Position numbers and translations under genes: made by a program. The notes under the pieces are model-generated. The model was not told the origin of the DNA and made no database searches. It saw only the letters and a program-made list of their open reading frames with translations. Below, piece after piece: positions 15,421-27,637 of a stretch of 64,000 bases of DNA (position 1 is its first letter; the number at the start of each line of letters is the position of its first letter). This stretch comes from Ichthyophthirius multifiliis (Eukaryota; Ciliophora; Oligohymenophorea; Hymenostomatida). The DNA lies in the NCBI RefSeq assembly GCF_000220395.1, contig NW_004086164.1:61256-125255 (forward strand), written 5' to 3'.

Positions 15421-17219
15421 TAATTATTATAATTTTATATATGTTTATTCTTACAGAGTTTTCTCTTGAAATTTATTTACTTTTTTATTTATACTATTTT
15501 TAATTACTTATTATTTTTTTTTTATTTTTTTATGTTTATTTTTAAGAATTTATTTTTTTTATATTTTTATCTTCACTTTAGTTGAATATTATTTAACTTT
15601 AACTTTTATTTTAATATTGAGGAAAATTATTTTATATTATTGATGAATCATTTTTTGTTGAATACTGAAAATCTATTTTTTTATATTAATAATAATTAAT
15701 AATTAATTAATTTTTTTTTTTTTACTATCATTTAAATCTTTTAATTTTTATTTTATAATCTCAGCTCTATTAATTATTTTATTCTAATCATATTTATTTA
15801 TAAAATTAATATCTTCTTTTATAATTTTATCTAATTAAAAATTATATTTCCTAATCCATTCTTATAAATAAACATATTTTTATTATGGTACTTTTGCGAT
15901 TTATTCTTCAATTAATTTTAATTTATAATTTATTTATTCTAATCTTTCATTGTTTTATTCTTAATTTATTTCATGGTTTTATACTATTTTGTTAATACTT
16001 AATTATTTTTAAACTTTTTAATAAATTATTTAATTTTTTCTCTAATAATTTTTTAAAAGCTTTATTATAATTTCAATGAAGATAAGTTAGAATGATATAA
16101 TTTAAGATCATCCACAATCGAGTTAATAAATAAAACTTATGAGTTTTCAACGAAACATTTCTTAATTAATTATGTAAGTATTAAACTTTCATGTAAATTT
16201 TATAATTTATTATTTAATATTTCCCCAAGCTCATTAAAGAATTACATATAATATTTTACCTATTAATAATCTAGTTTTTCAAAATTTTCTATATTAATAA
16301 AATTTAATTCCTTTTCTCCATTATCTTTTCCCAAAACTACTTTAAAAATTTAGGTTTTTGGTTTCTTTTAAATAAATTTATTTAAAAAATTAAAAAAATA
16401 TTTATATATATATATTTACATTATTATTAAAAGATTAATTTTAAAAATCAATATATTATATTGTATTTATATAATCTTATATACTTAATATTTCCTTTTA
16501 TGTAATTTATATTTCGTTATTATATTTATTTATATTATTATTAGATAATAAATCTTTAACTATCTCTTAACAATTATTTATTTCATAAATACATATTTTG
16601 ACACTTTATATACTTTAATTAATTACAAATAAATAAATGGTTAAAACTATTTTTTTTTTTTTATTATTTATTTACTTATCTATTTATTAGAAATTTTAAA
16701 ACAATATTTAGTTTAAAATTTCTTGTACTAATTTAATATAAAATCCGTTATTTAAATTATAAGAATTATTTAGAAAATAATATTTATTTTATCTTTAAAA
16801 AAAAATATAAAAATATTTAATATATTTTAATTTTTTTTGGAGAATAATAAATATATTTTTTATACATTTCTAAACCTAGATTAAAAATACAAATATTTTT
16901 ATTTTTTCGAACAAAACTATTTACTAATGTTTAAATTTCTTTTTCGAAAAAAACTTATGATCTATTTTTTAATTATAAATATTTTATTTTTATATATTTC
17001 TATTTACGGACAATCTTTATCATATATATTATCAAATGTAAATATTTCATTAACATTTGATTAAAAATTATTTAATAATATTGTATTTTAATTTATTTTT
17101 GGAATTTTTTTTTCATTCTCAAAGACTTCAGTATTTTTATTTAATGTGTTAGTCTAAATTTAATTTGTTTAAGTTTTTTTTATTAGGCTAGCTACAAATT
17201 TAATTGTGATTTAATTCAT
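12852..17219 (-). CDS. Large coiled-coil protein, spliced
   Basis: Minus strand, TGA at 12852-12854. Lys/Gln/Glu/Asn-rich segments predict long coiled coils, for example RLEQINYKLKLIEEQIAKVP and KELNFINIENFEKLDYQQVK. Ser-rich linkers such as RIKSSSSRTTLKTS follow introns that contain TA tracts (for example about 15355-15450). The upstream limit is uncertain. An ATG at 16419-16421 would start the well-supported part, but the same frame is free of TGA for another 266 codons up to ATG 17217-17219, and I prefer that start. All nine CA-type stops (tca on the plus strand) in the extension fall out of frame. No enzymatic domain was found. It is a likely structural protein of the cytoskeleton or cortex (inference). 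Confidence 0.6.
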
Positions 17220-17537
17220 TTTGTTATAAAAAATATTTAATTAAGTGTTAAATTATTTAAAAAATAAAAAATAAAAAAAATGTTATAAAATTTTATTAAA
17301 AAAATTAATTGCAAACCTATATATATTTATTTTTCTTAACTTTTATTATTATTTTAAATAAATAAAAAAAAAAAAAATGATAAATATCTTTTAAAAAAAA
17401 TTGATTTATTAATTAATTCAAAATAATATTTAAAAATAATTTAACCAAAAAATATATTTATATTTATATATTTAATTTTAATTCTTTTTTATTTTTTTTA
17501 TAATAGTTTATTTTTTAAATTTTATACAAAATAACAG
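17220..17537. other. AT-rich gap between tandem minus-strand genes
   Basis: About 318 bp of A/T-rich sequence with no coding-like frame. It probably holds the 5' flank of the coiled-coil gene and the 3' flank of the membrane UBL gene. Confidence 0.55.
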
Positions 17538-19052
17538 TCATAAAAGTATGACTTATTTATCCTTATCTATAAATAAATATGATTAATAAAAAGCTTTAAA
17601 TAATATACCAACTAAAGAAAAATAGAAAAAATTTTTAATAAAATTACATTTATATAAAGTTAAAAAAAATAAAATTGAGAAATAATATCCACATAAAAAT
17701 CCTAACAAAATGCCAAAAATAAACTAAAAAATAATATTCTTAAATAAATAATTATCAAAAAAATACTAAAACAAACTTTTCTAATCATTTATCGATTAAA
17801 AATTATTATAAATATACTATTCATTGAATTAAAAATACTTCTCTTTTTTAAAATTAAACTGTCTAAATTTAGATTAAGTATCAACTTTTTATGAATTTAA
17901 AAGTAACCATTTATCTTCTCTTGAGTATAAATCGTTAACATTATCAAAGTAAGATCTTGATAATTAAAATTAAGAATGAAAAAGAACTCTTTAAAGTGCT
18001 ATATCCTTATAAGAAATATTATAATAATAATTTAGTTTATCAAATCCAATTAAATTATTATTATTGTTGCTATTTATATTATTTTGATTATTATCATTAA
18101 AATTATTATTGTTTAAATTATTATTATTTTCATTCATATTAATCATTTCAATATTATTATTTGAAATTCTAACATCATTATTTATATTATAATTTTCTTG
18201 TATTTGAATATTTTAACTATTTTACTAGTTATTAAGTAATATACTATTTTACATGCTAATATATTTATCATCATTATTACATATTAACTTGTATTAACAT
18301 TTTATTAATTCCTTTTAAATAATAGCCTAAATTATTATGTTTGGCTAAATTTTATAATCATAAATCAAATCAAAGTCTTTTAAGTATCTTCCCTAATAAA
18401 TTAACCTTATTGCATTGCAATATGAAATCTCAGTGTTAAATAAAAACCGTTTAAATTTACAGATTTTCCATTTATATGTTTCTTCATATTCAATTGCTAT
18501 TTTATCAGAATATTACATAATTTACATTATTATTTCGTAAATTTCTTTCTATTAATTATATTAATTTTTTACTGTTTAGTTTTATTTTTATATTTATTTA
18601 AAGTAATTTCGATTATTATTATTAATTTTTTATTCTTAAAAATCATCTTTTTCTTGAATATAAGAAGAATTTTTTAATATTTATTTGTTTAAATTATTTT
18701 ATTATTTTACTTCTTCTTCTTCAAAAGCTTCAGATTCTCTTAATTATTAATTTTATTTATTCTTTTCGGTTTTAAAAGGATTAATTATTTTTATGAAATA
18801 ATATTATTTATTTTCAATATTTTATTTTTAAAGTTTCTAATAATTTTATTACCATTCATTTAATTTTTGGAAGTTTTAATATTTTTTAATATTAACATTT
18901 TACTACAAAAAAATATTGTCGTTTTCTTATTATTAATTTGAAAAATTTAAATTTTCCTTTAAACAAGATAGCTTTTATTGACTCTATTAAGTTGTATTTT
19001 AAAATTAATTAATAGTATATTAGGTTTATGTATTAAATTAAAGTGTATTCAT
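17538..19052 (-). CDS. Membrane protein with ubiquitin-like domain (DSC3/TMUB-like), 504 aa
   Basis: One uninterrupted minus-strand frame of 505 codons, ATG 19050-19052 to TGA 17538-17540, with no introns. The N-terminal ~190 residues are Gln/Asn/Lys-rich. About residues 190-250 contain NAIRLIYQGRYLKDFDLIYD then KIQPNIIIQAII. This matches the end of ubiquitin-like folds (RLIYQGR, a D, then a hydrophobic V/I-x-H/Q-x-V strand) as seen in TMUB and Dsc3-type proteins. An Asn-rich linker follows. The C-terminal ~65 residues hold two hydrophobic segments, FQFIFGILLGFLCGYYFSIL and FIKNFFYFSLVGILFKAFY, which look like a hairpin membrane anchor. By analogy it may act in ER or Golgi membrane protein degradation with an E3 complex (inference). 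The order UBL-linker-TM is the main support. Confidence 0.72.
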
Positions 19053-19318
19053 TATTTTATTATTTTATTTTTATTGAAAAAAAATTAAAATTTAAAAAAC
19101 ATAATTTTAAATGAAATTAATTTAATAAATAAAAAAAGTTCTTTATAAATTATAAATGTTATATAAATATATATATTTATATGTATAAAATAATATAATA
19201 AAAACAATTGATATTGATTAAATTTTTATATTAATTAATAACCGCATTCAAATATATAATAAAAAAAATGAGAAAAATTAATATTTAATAATAAATGTAT
19301 ATATTTTATTTATATATA

Positions 19319-19356
<38 letters not shown>

Positions 19357-19416
19357 AATTCATATATATTTATAATATATAAGCATAAATAATAATTAAA
19401 ACTTTATTCAAATAAT
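19053..19416. other. AT-rich intergenic stretch
   Basis: A/T-rich with a TA tract at about 19327-19352. No gene was seen. Confidence 0.55.
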
Positions 19417-19905
19417 TCATTTTTTAACAATTAACTTTAATAATTTTAAAATAATTTATTATAGATAATTCAAAAATAATAAAATAAATGTATTATTCTT
19501 TATTTTATTGCTATAATGTATGAAGGATAATGGTATATTCACCTTAAATATGGATATGTATATCATTTTATCTAAACTACAATACCTATGTTAAAATAAG
19601 TAAATATATATATGTATAACGGAAGCAAACATTGTAATTGTCAATGGTTATGTATTTACTGATATTCTTATATGGAAAACGGATTTTTGAAAAGGCATGC
19701 GTGAAAACAATTGATAAATATATAAATGGATATTTGAAATTTATTAAATGATTTTTGAAAATGTTTTGGAAATATAATTATTATTACAATTAGTATTTTT
19801 ATTTCTATATTTATTTTTGTAATTTTATGTATTTATCTTTTATGATGATAGGAAAAAGGTGTATGGATAGTTAGTTAGTGTGTCATAAGATTATTTGTGT
19901 ACCAT
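19417..19905 (-). CDS. Possible 162-aa ORF in a C-rich (minus strand) island
   Basis: Minus-strand frame from ATG 19903-19905 to TGA 19417-19419, 163 codons without TGA. The predicted protein starts MVHKQSYDTLTNYPYTFF and has a hydrophobic, His/Tyr/Ile-rich second half. No domain is recognised. The block differs from surrounding DNA in having far more G than C on the plus strand, which is not typical of intergenic sequence here. Only about five in-frame-neutral tca triplets occur in the window, so an open frame of this length could arise by chance. Treat it as a candidate only. Confidence 0.3.
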
Positions 19906-21086
19906 ATAAAATATAAAAAATTAATATAAATTTTTTGAAAGAAACATGTTCTATTTTTAAAAATTAAGAAGAAAAAAATGAATTAAATCAATATGTTTTT
20001 TATCCTTGCATAATAAAATTTTAGACTCTGGAAAAAAAAAAAAAAAAAACGAGATTTTAGAAGATAAAAAACAGAAAATAAAAATTGATATAAATTATAA
20101 GAAATAAAATTTAATAGCGATGATAAAAGACTATTACTATAAGAAAAATCTGAAAAAAAGGAATCATAGTTAATGTGCACTTACGCAGATTTCTTTTTTA
20201 AATAAAAAAATGAAAAAAATAACATATGATATATAACGAAATTATTATTTAGAAATATATAAAAAGCTATATTTTATATAAATCCTATATAATTATATAG
20301 ATAAAATAAATATAAATTATTAAAGGATATTAAAACAATAATTTGGATAGACCTGTTTATAATTTCTCATGTAAATGTTTAAAAATCAAATTCTCCATGT
20401 GAATAATAAGCCTAAAAAGTAGAATCATCAGCTATGAAATTTCGGTATCAAAATAAATTATACTAGAAACTATATAAAAGATTATATTAAATTCATACTA
20501 AAAAAATACAATTAAATTAAATATAATTAAATTTAATTTTATATGAGAAAAAAAAAAAATATAAATATATATAAGTAAAAAATAAGTACTAGTATATATA
20601 TATATATATTTTCAATTAATTTATTTTGTAAATAATATATTTTTCATCCTATTATCGGTATTTATATTTATAAAATTATTATTTTTTTAAAAATTTCTAA
20701 TAACCTATTTTTAATTAAATTTGTAATATATATTTTTAAATTAAATAATACTATTGATTTAAAACTAGAACCAATTTTTTTCAAATAAAAATATATAAAA
20801 AATATAAAAATAAAATATAATAACATATAATAAAGTATATTTAATAGAACTTAAAAAAATAATTTTATTATTAAAAAAAAAATGTTATATGTATTTAATG
20901 TATAATTAAAGAAAAATTTTAAAGAAAATATTATAAAGAAAAAATTAAAAAATAAAATATTATTAAAAAAATCACAGAAATTAATTTATTATATATATAA
21001 TAAATATATATGTACATAAAAATAAAATAAAATTAAATAAAATTAATAAATAAATATATTTTATATAAATAACTAAAAAAAACAAA
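19906..21086. other. Unassigned region with splice-like motif and higher-complexity patch
   Basis: Two patches stand out from the A/T background. At 19970-20230 there are competing frames on both strands, and on the minus strand a 35-nt block (20150-20184) runs from GTAAGT to a polypyrimidine TTTTTTTCAG. At 20340-20460 there is mixed sequence, with the minus-strand frame MENLIFKHLHEKLQTGLSK. From 20470 to 21086 it is plain A/T-rich flank of the next gene. I could not assemble a credible gene from these pieces. Confidence 0.35.
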
Positions 21087-24000
21087 ATGAGTAGTAATAG
21101 CCCAAAAGTTGAAAAATCTACTTCTTAATTTAATGGAAACGGAAATGAAAATTTTTTGTTTTTAAGTTAAAAAAAAGCTCATAGAAAAATTAAACTTGCT
21201 GAATGTTAATAATCTAATAATCCTATATCATCAAATTAATTTGAATCAGAAGGTATATATAAATACATATCAATATATATTTTTTTTAATATATATGTAT
21301 ATCTATTTTAAATATAGAATTAAATAAGAATAATAACATTATTGATATTAATAACGATAATACTGATGATAATAATAAAAAAAACGTTTTTTAGAAGTTT
21401 TTTTCTTAAATTATTGAAAAATATTCTAAATTAAGCCCTTAAAATAAAAAAATATTATTTTTAACTTCTGGAGTATTTATTATTATCTTTATAATCCTTA
21501 TTGGTTTAGGTATAGGAGGTGTTTTATCTTCTTCATCTTCTTCTTCATCTTCTCACGATCAACTTAAATATATTAAACCAAATGATGCAATCAAAGTTCC
21601 TTAGTCATTTTCTAAATTTGAAAAGCTAATTAATGTAATATAATTAATATAAATTTTAATTAATAAAAAAAAAGTCTGGTCAAGAATCTAATATAGTATA
21701 AATTATACACGTCCCAAAATCCTAAAAAAATTACGAATACAAATTAGTAAATGATTAAACGACAATATCAGGAGACAATAAAACTTAAAAAGAACGCCAG
21801 GTTATAACACATACATTTGCCCTACTTTGTGCTGGAGTAGACAATGAAGCATTCGACATGTATTTGTATTTCAAAAATACTGTAAAAGAGGAAAATGGAG
21901 TAGTTACTTCTAAATTAACAGGTTTTCCAGATATGATTGAAAAGGAAAAAACTGCCACAAGAAATATGGTTGCATAATAAAATACTCAATAGTCCTAAGA
22001 TTAATAAGCTTCTTAATAATAGAATGACGAATATGGGCCTTTAACAGCTGAAGAAATCTCTATTTTGTCAAGTAAAGGTATTACAGAAACTTAGTATATT
22101 AGAAGTAGATATCCTATAATTAGATTTAAGATTAGTAAATAAGGAAAACCTTTTAAATTTTTCATTCCATTAAATTTAAGATATGATCTGTAAAAAATCT
22201 ACATGAATATAATTGAATAATTAGCACCTTTAGTATCTTCTGATATATATAATGTAGTAAAAGATGACCCAGAAACAGGCAAAAAGAGAATTTTGAAAGA
22301 AAGATCTAAAGAATATTCCTACAGAAGTTTAAATGATGAAATTATTAAACCAAAATTAGAAGCCACTATTAAAGAAAATGGAGAAAATGTACTCACATCA
22401 GAAGAAACTGAAGAAAAAGTCGGAAAGACAAACACTGTTTCTACATCTATTATTGTTAATGGAAGTTTATTGGAAAGTAAATAAACTACTACTTTTATTA
22501 TTACAGATGATTCCGTATAAATATATATACATATATATGTTTATTTAAATATTTTTTTAGGCAAAAAATGGTGGATAAACACCATTGTTTAACTCAATAG
22601 AATAAAAAGCTGAAGTAATAATAAAATTCATTTCATAAGATGATGCTATAGATGATAAATTATATAACTAAGTCACTTTTTATTAATAATCAATGAGTGT
22701 ATTACAATTAAGTTACGATGATGCTTTTTTATTAAATAAATCAAAAAATACTGCTACTCCAGCAGATTCTGAAACTTAAAGACTTTTAAATGAATAAAAA
22801 GCTGAAGATGAAAAGCCAGCTTTAGAAAAAGACTAACCTTAATAACCCCCTAAACCTATGGGAGAAGTAATTGATAAGCCTATTTTTAGATAGAAATTTG
22901 CTTCTGTTGAATTCGGAGCTAATATTAAAAGTGAATGTATTGAATCTGGTTTTATAGCATCTACTGATGTATGTACTGTAGGTATTTATGGATATTTTGA
23001 TGGATAATTAACTAAAATTATTGAAAGATAAAGTATATATATATTATTATTTTATTTTAAAAATAAAAATAAATAAATAAAAAAAAAAATTATAGCAAGA
23101 ATTAATGTATCTAAACTATTGAAATATTATTAATATGTATAACATGCTTTAAGTGGAAAAGTAGGCTCTTTAGTAGATAATATATAGGGAAGAGTTGATG
23201 AAATTTTTATATCATTAAATGCTATAATTGATAAAGCTGAACAGCTTCTAGATATTAAATAAAATCCTATTTTAAAAGAAATTGTTCCTTTTATAGATTA
23301 AGATTAATTGAATATTATGGCTAAAATTACTAACGTGGAGACATTAATTAATTCAGTAAAAAAATATAATTAAAAAAAAAATATTTATATTTATTTAATT
23401 AAAAAAAGTAAATAAAAAATATAAATAAAATTGTTTCTGATCCATTAAGCTTTTTCAAAGATAAGATTTTATCCTTTTTATAAAAAAAATAAATCAGTAT
23501 AGAAAGTTAAGTAACCAATTTAAAGAACTTCTATAATGACAAACTCAAAAAAATCTACGATTATATAGTGAAATACAAATTAACAGGTATCTCTTAATAG
23601 ATATAAAATCAAATAAAGATATTTTTATCAAACTATGAATCCATATTATTTTAACTAATAGAAGAACCTGCTAAAAAACTTCTCGATGAAGTCTAAAAAT
23701 TCTTACTTTAAAAAGGTAATGAATTATTTTCTAAAGTATCCGAAGTAGATAAACTTGTATCTTCCAAAACAGAAAGCATAGTCTAATAGTCAATGGATAA
23801 AGTCAAAGCTACTGCAGAAGAAATTAAAAAAAAATCATAAATTCCAAATTAAATAAAAAAGATGTTAAGTAGTTAGTTCATATTAGATTATTTACGTGAA
23901 TTTATAAAAAAAGCAATTTAAAAAATAACTAGTCAATTTGACATAACTAAAATGCTTACTGAAGGTCTAAAATAATTTTTATAAGTCGGAAAAAATAAAA

Positions 24001-25703
24001 TTCTTATGGAAATGGAAAATATAAAAACTACAGTCAATGAAAAAGCTGAAAAAGCAAACAATGAAGAAATTTAAGTTCTTTTTGAGGAAATAAATAATGT
24101 AGTAAGTTTCTCAACTGACCTTTATTCTGGACTTAAAGAGTTAAAAAATGACGTTAATTAAATAATATAATCCTTAAAGAAAATATAAGGAACCGAAGTG
24201 ATTGGTATGGTTAAAGGTCTAACTTAATAAGTAGTTGATTTGCCCAAAGAAATCCTCGGAAAGCTAAAAGAATAAGGAAAAGAAGTTTTAAATAAATTAA
24301 AATCATTAGGAGGAAAAATAAAAGAAAATTTAATAGATTGGAAAAATGAAATATTTTAAATTTCGAAGTCTTTATTAAAAAACATAAAAGGAATATACGA
24401 TGATATCAGAGACTTTTTTAAAAAACCATAATTCCCTAAAAACGACGAAAATTATTACAAAGAACCAATATTTAGTGAAGTGAAGGATTTAGTCGGAAGA
24501 ATAAAAGGTGTATTCACTGATACAAAATTTACAAGAGTGACTGCCATTTATGAAAGATTTAAAACTTTCCCTTAAAGGTTTTTTGATTTTGTTGCCTAAC
24601 TTAAAGAATTCGGAATGAACTAATTTAAATACTGGGATTAACTTAAACTGTCAATAAGCAATGTTAAAGACGAAAGTAATCTTTTATGGATAAATATCAA
24701 ATAAAGTGCATTTAAAATAAGAGATTATTTCAAATCGTTTTATTAAAAAGTACTTTCTCTAACTGGTTATGGTTCTAAAGGGCGACTATTAAACGATGAA
24801 ATTCCGGTAGCAGATTTTTCAGGGAAAGGGAATGACGATTTACCAGACTTATAAGGACTTTAAACTGAGTTTGGTGATTCATTCCAATAAGCATTAGCTT
24901 CAGCTTAAGATTTGGTAAAAGATGGGATCGGTAAAGCACAAGAATATGTGAATGATTTCAAAGAATAAGTCGTTTAACAAGCTGATACAACGGGTACTTC
25001 TTACAAAGAATTGATAGCATAACTTATAAAGAAATTTAATATTGAAAAATCTTTCCCATTCCCAAATTATACATAAAAAGTGGAATATAATTTCAATTAC
25101 AAAATTAAAATCGGATTGGAATTTTAAATAACCCTTTATGCATAATGGTAATTAGGTTTCAATTTCAAAGTTTCTGTAAAAAACGCAATTTTAGACCTGA
25201 CAGCAGGTGCAAACACAAGAGTAGAAGTAAAAGGAAGTATTAAATTAGACTGCGGATATGGATAAGTAGGAGGTTCTGCAGAAGGTGTATTATTAGATAC
25301 TTCTATTACTTTTGGTTTAAGTTTAAGACCTTTGGAAAAATTTAAAGGTAGTTTATATATAGATGGATATTTTAATGCATATGATTTCACTTTAAATGCT
25401 TATTTAACTATTTTGAATTAAAAAGAAAGCGTGAATTGCCAAGAAAAAAGACTTTTGGCAAAAGAAACAGCTAAAAAAGCTGTAGTTGATTAAAAAAACA
25501 AAAATACAGAAAAATCATTGGTAAAAAGTTCAATTTAAAATATAGTTAATAGTAAAGCACCACCAATTGTAAAAAAAGTCGTTGGCAAAGAAGATCCATG
25601 TAAAACAGTTATAAATAGCGAGCCATAAAAAACTAATTTACTTGGACCTATTGAATTAAAAGGAAAAGTATATAAAGAAAGAATTTATGAAGTAAGTTGG
25701 TGA
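21087..25703 (+). CDS. Type II single-pass membrane protein, 1449 aa
   Basis: ATG 21087, TGA 25701-25703. Five introns (21253-21317, 21635-21674, 22515-22560, 23033-23095, 23356-23408) leave exactly 1450 codons. The first ~110 residues are polar. One transmembrane segment follows (LFLTSGVFIIIFIILIGLGI), then a run of nine serines and more than 1300 residues that should be extracytoplasmic. That part has a compact N-terminal region with Cys and a Pro/Gln linker, then long amphipathic helices rich in Lys/Glu (SSKTESIVQQSMDKVKATAE is typical). Near the C terminus is a beta-like Gly-rich domain (DCGYGQVGGSAEGVLLDTSI) with two later cysteines. No family is recognised. It may be a surface or lumenal scaffold (inference). 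Sequence quality is high and no damage is seen. Confidence 0.85.
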
Positions 25704-26492
25704 TATGTTAGATTAATCATATATATATATAAAAAATATATATAAAAAAAAATAAGATATGTTTTTTTTTAATAAATATAATTCTTAAAAAATTATAAAT
25801 ATATAATTAAAAGAAATAAAAAAAATATTTATTTAAATTAAAAAATTTAATTAAAAAAATATATAATATTTTTTTAAATCAAATATTAAAAAAATAAAAA
25901 ATATGGTATAAATTATTAATATATATATATATAAAATAAATATAAATATATATTTATATATATATATATTATATTTATTATATATATATTTTTATAAAAA
26001 TATTTATATATATATTTTATTTAAAAAATATAAAAATTTTATTTATATATACATATTTTGTTATATATATTTAATTATTTTTTCATTTATTTTATATTTT
26101 TATATTTAATCATAAATTTATTTTAGAAATAAAATCTTTATTTATTTATATTTATTATAATTTTATTTTATTTTTTATTAATTAATATATATATAAATAA
26201 TGTATTTTTTTTAATTATAAATTTATATTTCATATAATAATATTTATTTAATATTTTTAAAATTTTTTAATTTTTATAATTTCAATATTAATTTAATATA
26301 TATATAATTTTTTTTTATTTATATTTTTATATATAATTAATTTACATTAATTTATATTATTATTTACGTTTAATTTTTTCATATGAATATATAGTTGTTT
26401 TATTATTTATATAAAATCTTAAGTCTATAATTTAGTGTTTACTATATTTATATAAACTATATTTTTTTTATACAATTTATATATAGTTTAAA
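25704..26492. other. AT-rich intergenic stretch
   Basis: About 790 bp of nearly pure A/T, with TA tracts near 25920-25990. No gene was seen. Confidence 0.6.
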
Positions 26493-26799
26493 ATGGTATT
26501 CACCATTAATTAGAAGATGACATATAAATTACCAACAATTTCTAGCAGTTACAACTATTATTCAACATAATCACTTCGTTTTAATTGTTAATTTTTATTA
26601 TAATAATATTTTGAAAATCTTATTGATTCAGATTATAAAAAATATTTTTACTTATTAATAGTTTAAAATATATCAGTAATCTAAAAACAAATTTATAAAA
26701 TTTAAAACAAAGACACTCACAGAAGACATAAATGTAAAATTATATATCTCAAATAAAAAATTTTATATAGGATTACTGCATGCAAGTAATACAAATTTA

Positions 26800-26868
<69 letters not shown>

Positions 26869-26957
26869 TTTATAATAATAATATTAATATTAATTAATTT
26901 ATTAATAATAATATTAATAAGAATAATTATTTTATTAATAATAAATATTTTATATGA
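26493..26957 (+). CDS. Small Asn-run ORF, 154 aa
   Basis: Frame from ATG 26493 to TGA 26955-26957. The first ~100 residues have normal complexity for this genome (MVFTINQKMTYKLPTISSSY, then Cys, His and Arg-containing sequence). They lead into about 19 Asn encoded by the AAT microsatellite, then a short Asn/Ile/Tyr tail. A second frame after 26957 encodes NNNLYYNRNNYRKIDFYF. The tract may therefore have slipped and the true protein may be longer. Function unknown. Modest confidence that it is a gene. Confidence 0.35.
26808..26864. repeat. (AAT)n microsatellite
   Basis: About 19 AAT units, read as poly-Asn in the overlapping plus-strand frame. Confidence 0.9.
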
Positions 26958-27637
26958 AAATTATTTATTTATTTTTATAAAAATAATAATACTAATAATA
27001 TTATTAATATAATATAAATAATAATAACCTTTACTATAATAGAAACAATTATAGAAAAATTGATTTTTATTTTATTATAAGTTTATTTATTTAAATTATT
27101 AACTTTTTTTTTTATATAAATAAAAAAATATGCTTATTTAAATATTAATATTATTAATAATATCTTTTATTAAATAATGTATAAATACTTTTAATAATTT
27201 TTACATAATAATAACTTTTTTATATTAAATTAATATTTATAATATTTAAATTATTTAATTATATAAATCTTTTTTATAATTTATAAAAAATAATATAAAT
27301 ATTATTTTTAAATAAATAATATTTTATACATCGTAATAATAATTCCTTTTATGATAATTTATTTTAATAGAATATTGTTATGTATATTCTAAAAAGTTTG
27401 TAACATTCATTTTATTAATTTTTTTTAGCTTATATTATTCTTATTAATTAAAATTTAATTTTTTTTTATAAAATTTAAATTATAATTTAGATATATATTT
27501 AATCTCAGAATAAAATTTTTACTCATATTTTTTATAATTTACAGTATTTATAAAATTTTTTAATAATTTATTTTATTTTTTAAAAATATTTAAATTTATT
27601 ATTAAATTAATATTTATTTTTATATTTAATAATAATA
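26958..27637. other. AT-rich stretch upstream of the protease-like gene
   Basis: A/T-rich DNA with low-complexity open frames only. It may include a 3' extension of the preceding Asn-rich ORF. Nothing firm was seen. Confidence 0.45.

Noticed and set aside
16957-17350. Plus-strand frame beginning with a signal-peptide-like segment (MIYFLIINILFLYISIYG)
   Set aside because: The minus strand over the same bases has a longer, charged, coding-like frame; hydrophobic antisense frames are expected here.
19983-20180. Minus-strand 65-codon standard-code frame
   Set aside because: Phe/Leu/Ser-rich, includes a long poly-Phe from a poly-A run, and competes with other frames; no support as a gene by itself.
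22293-22484. Plus-strand 63-codon frame
   Set aside because: Only a TAA-bounded fragment of the 1449-residue membrane protein.
25136-25390. Minus-strand 84-codon frame
   Set aside because: Antisense to the Gly-rich C-terminal domain of the membrane protein.
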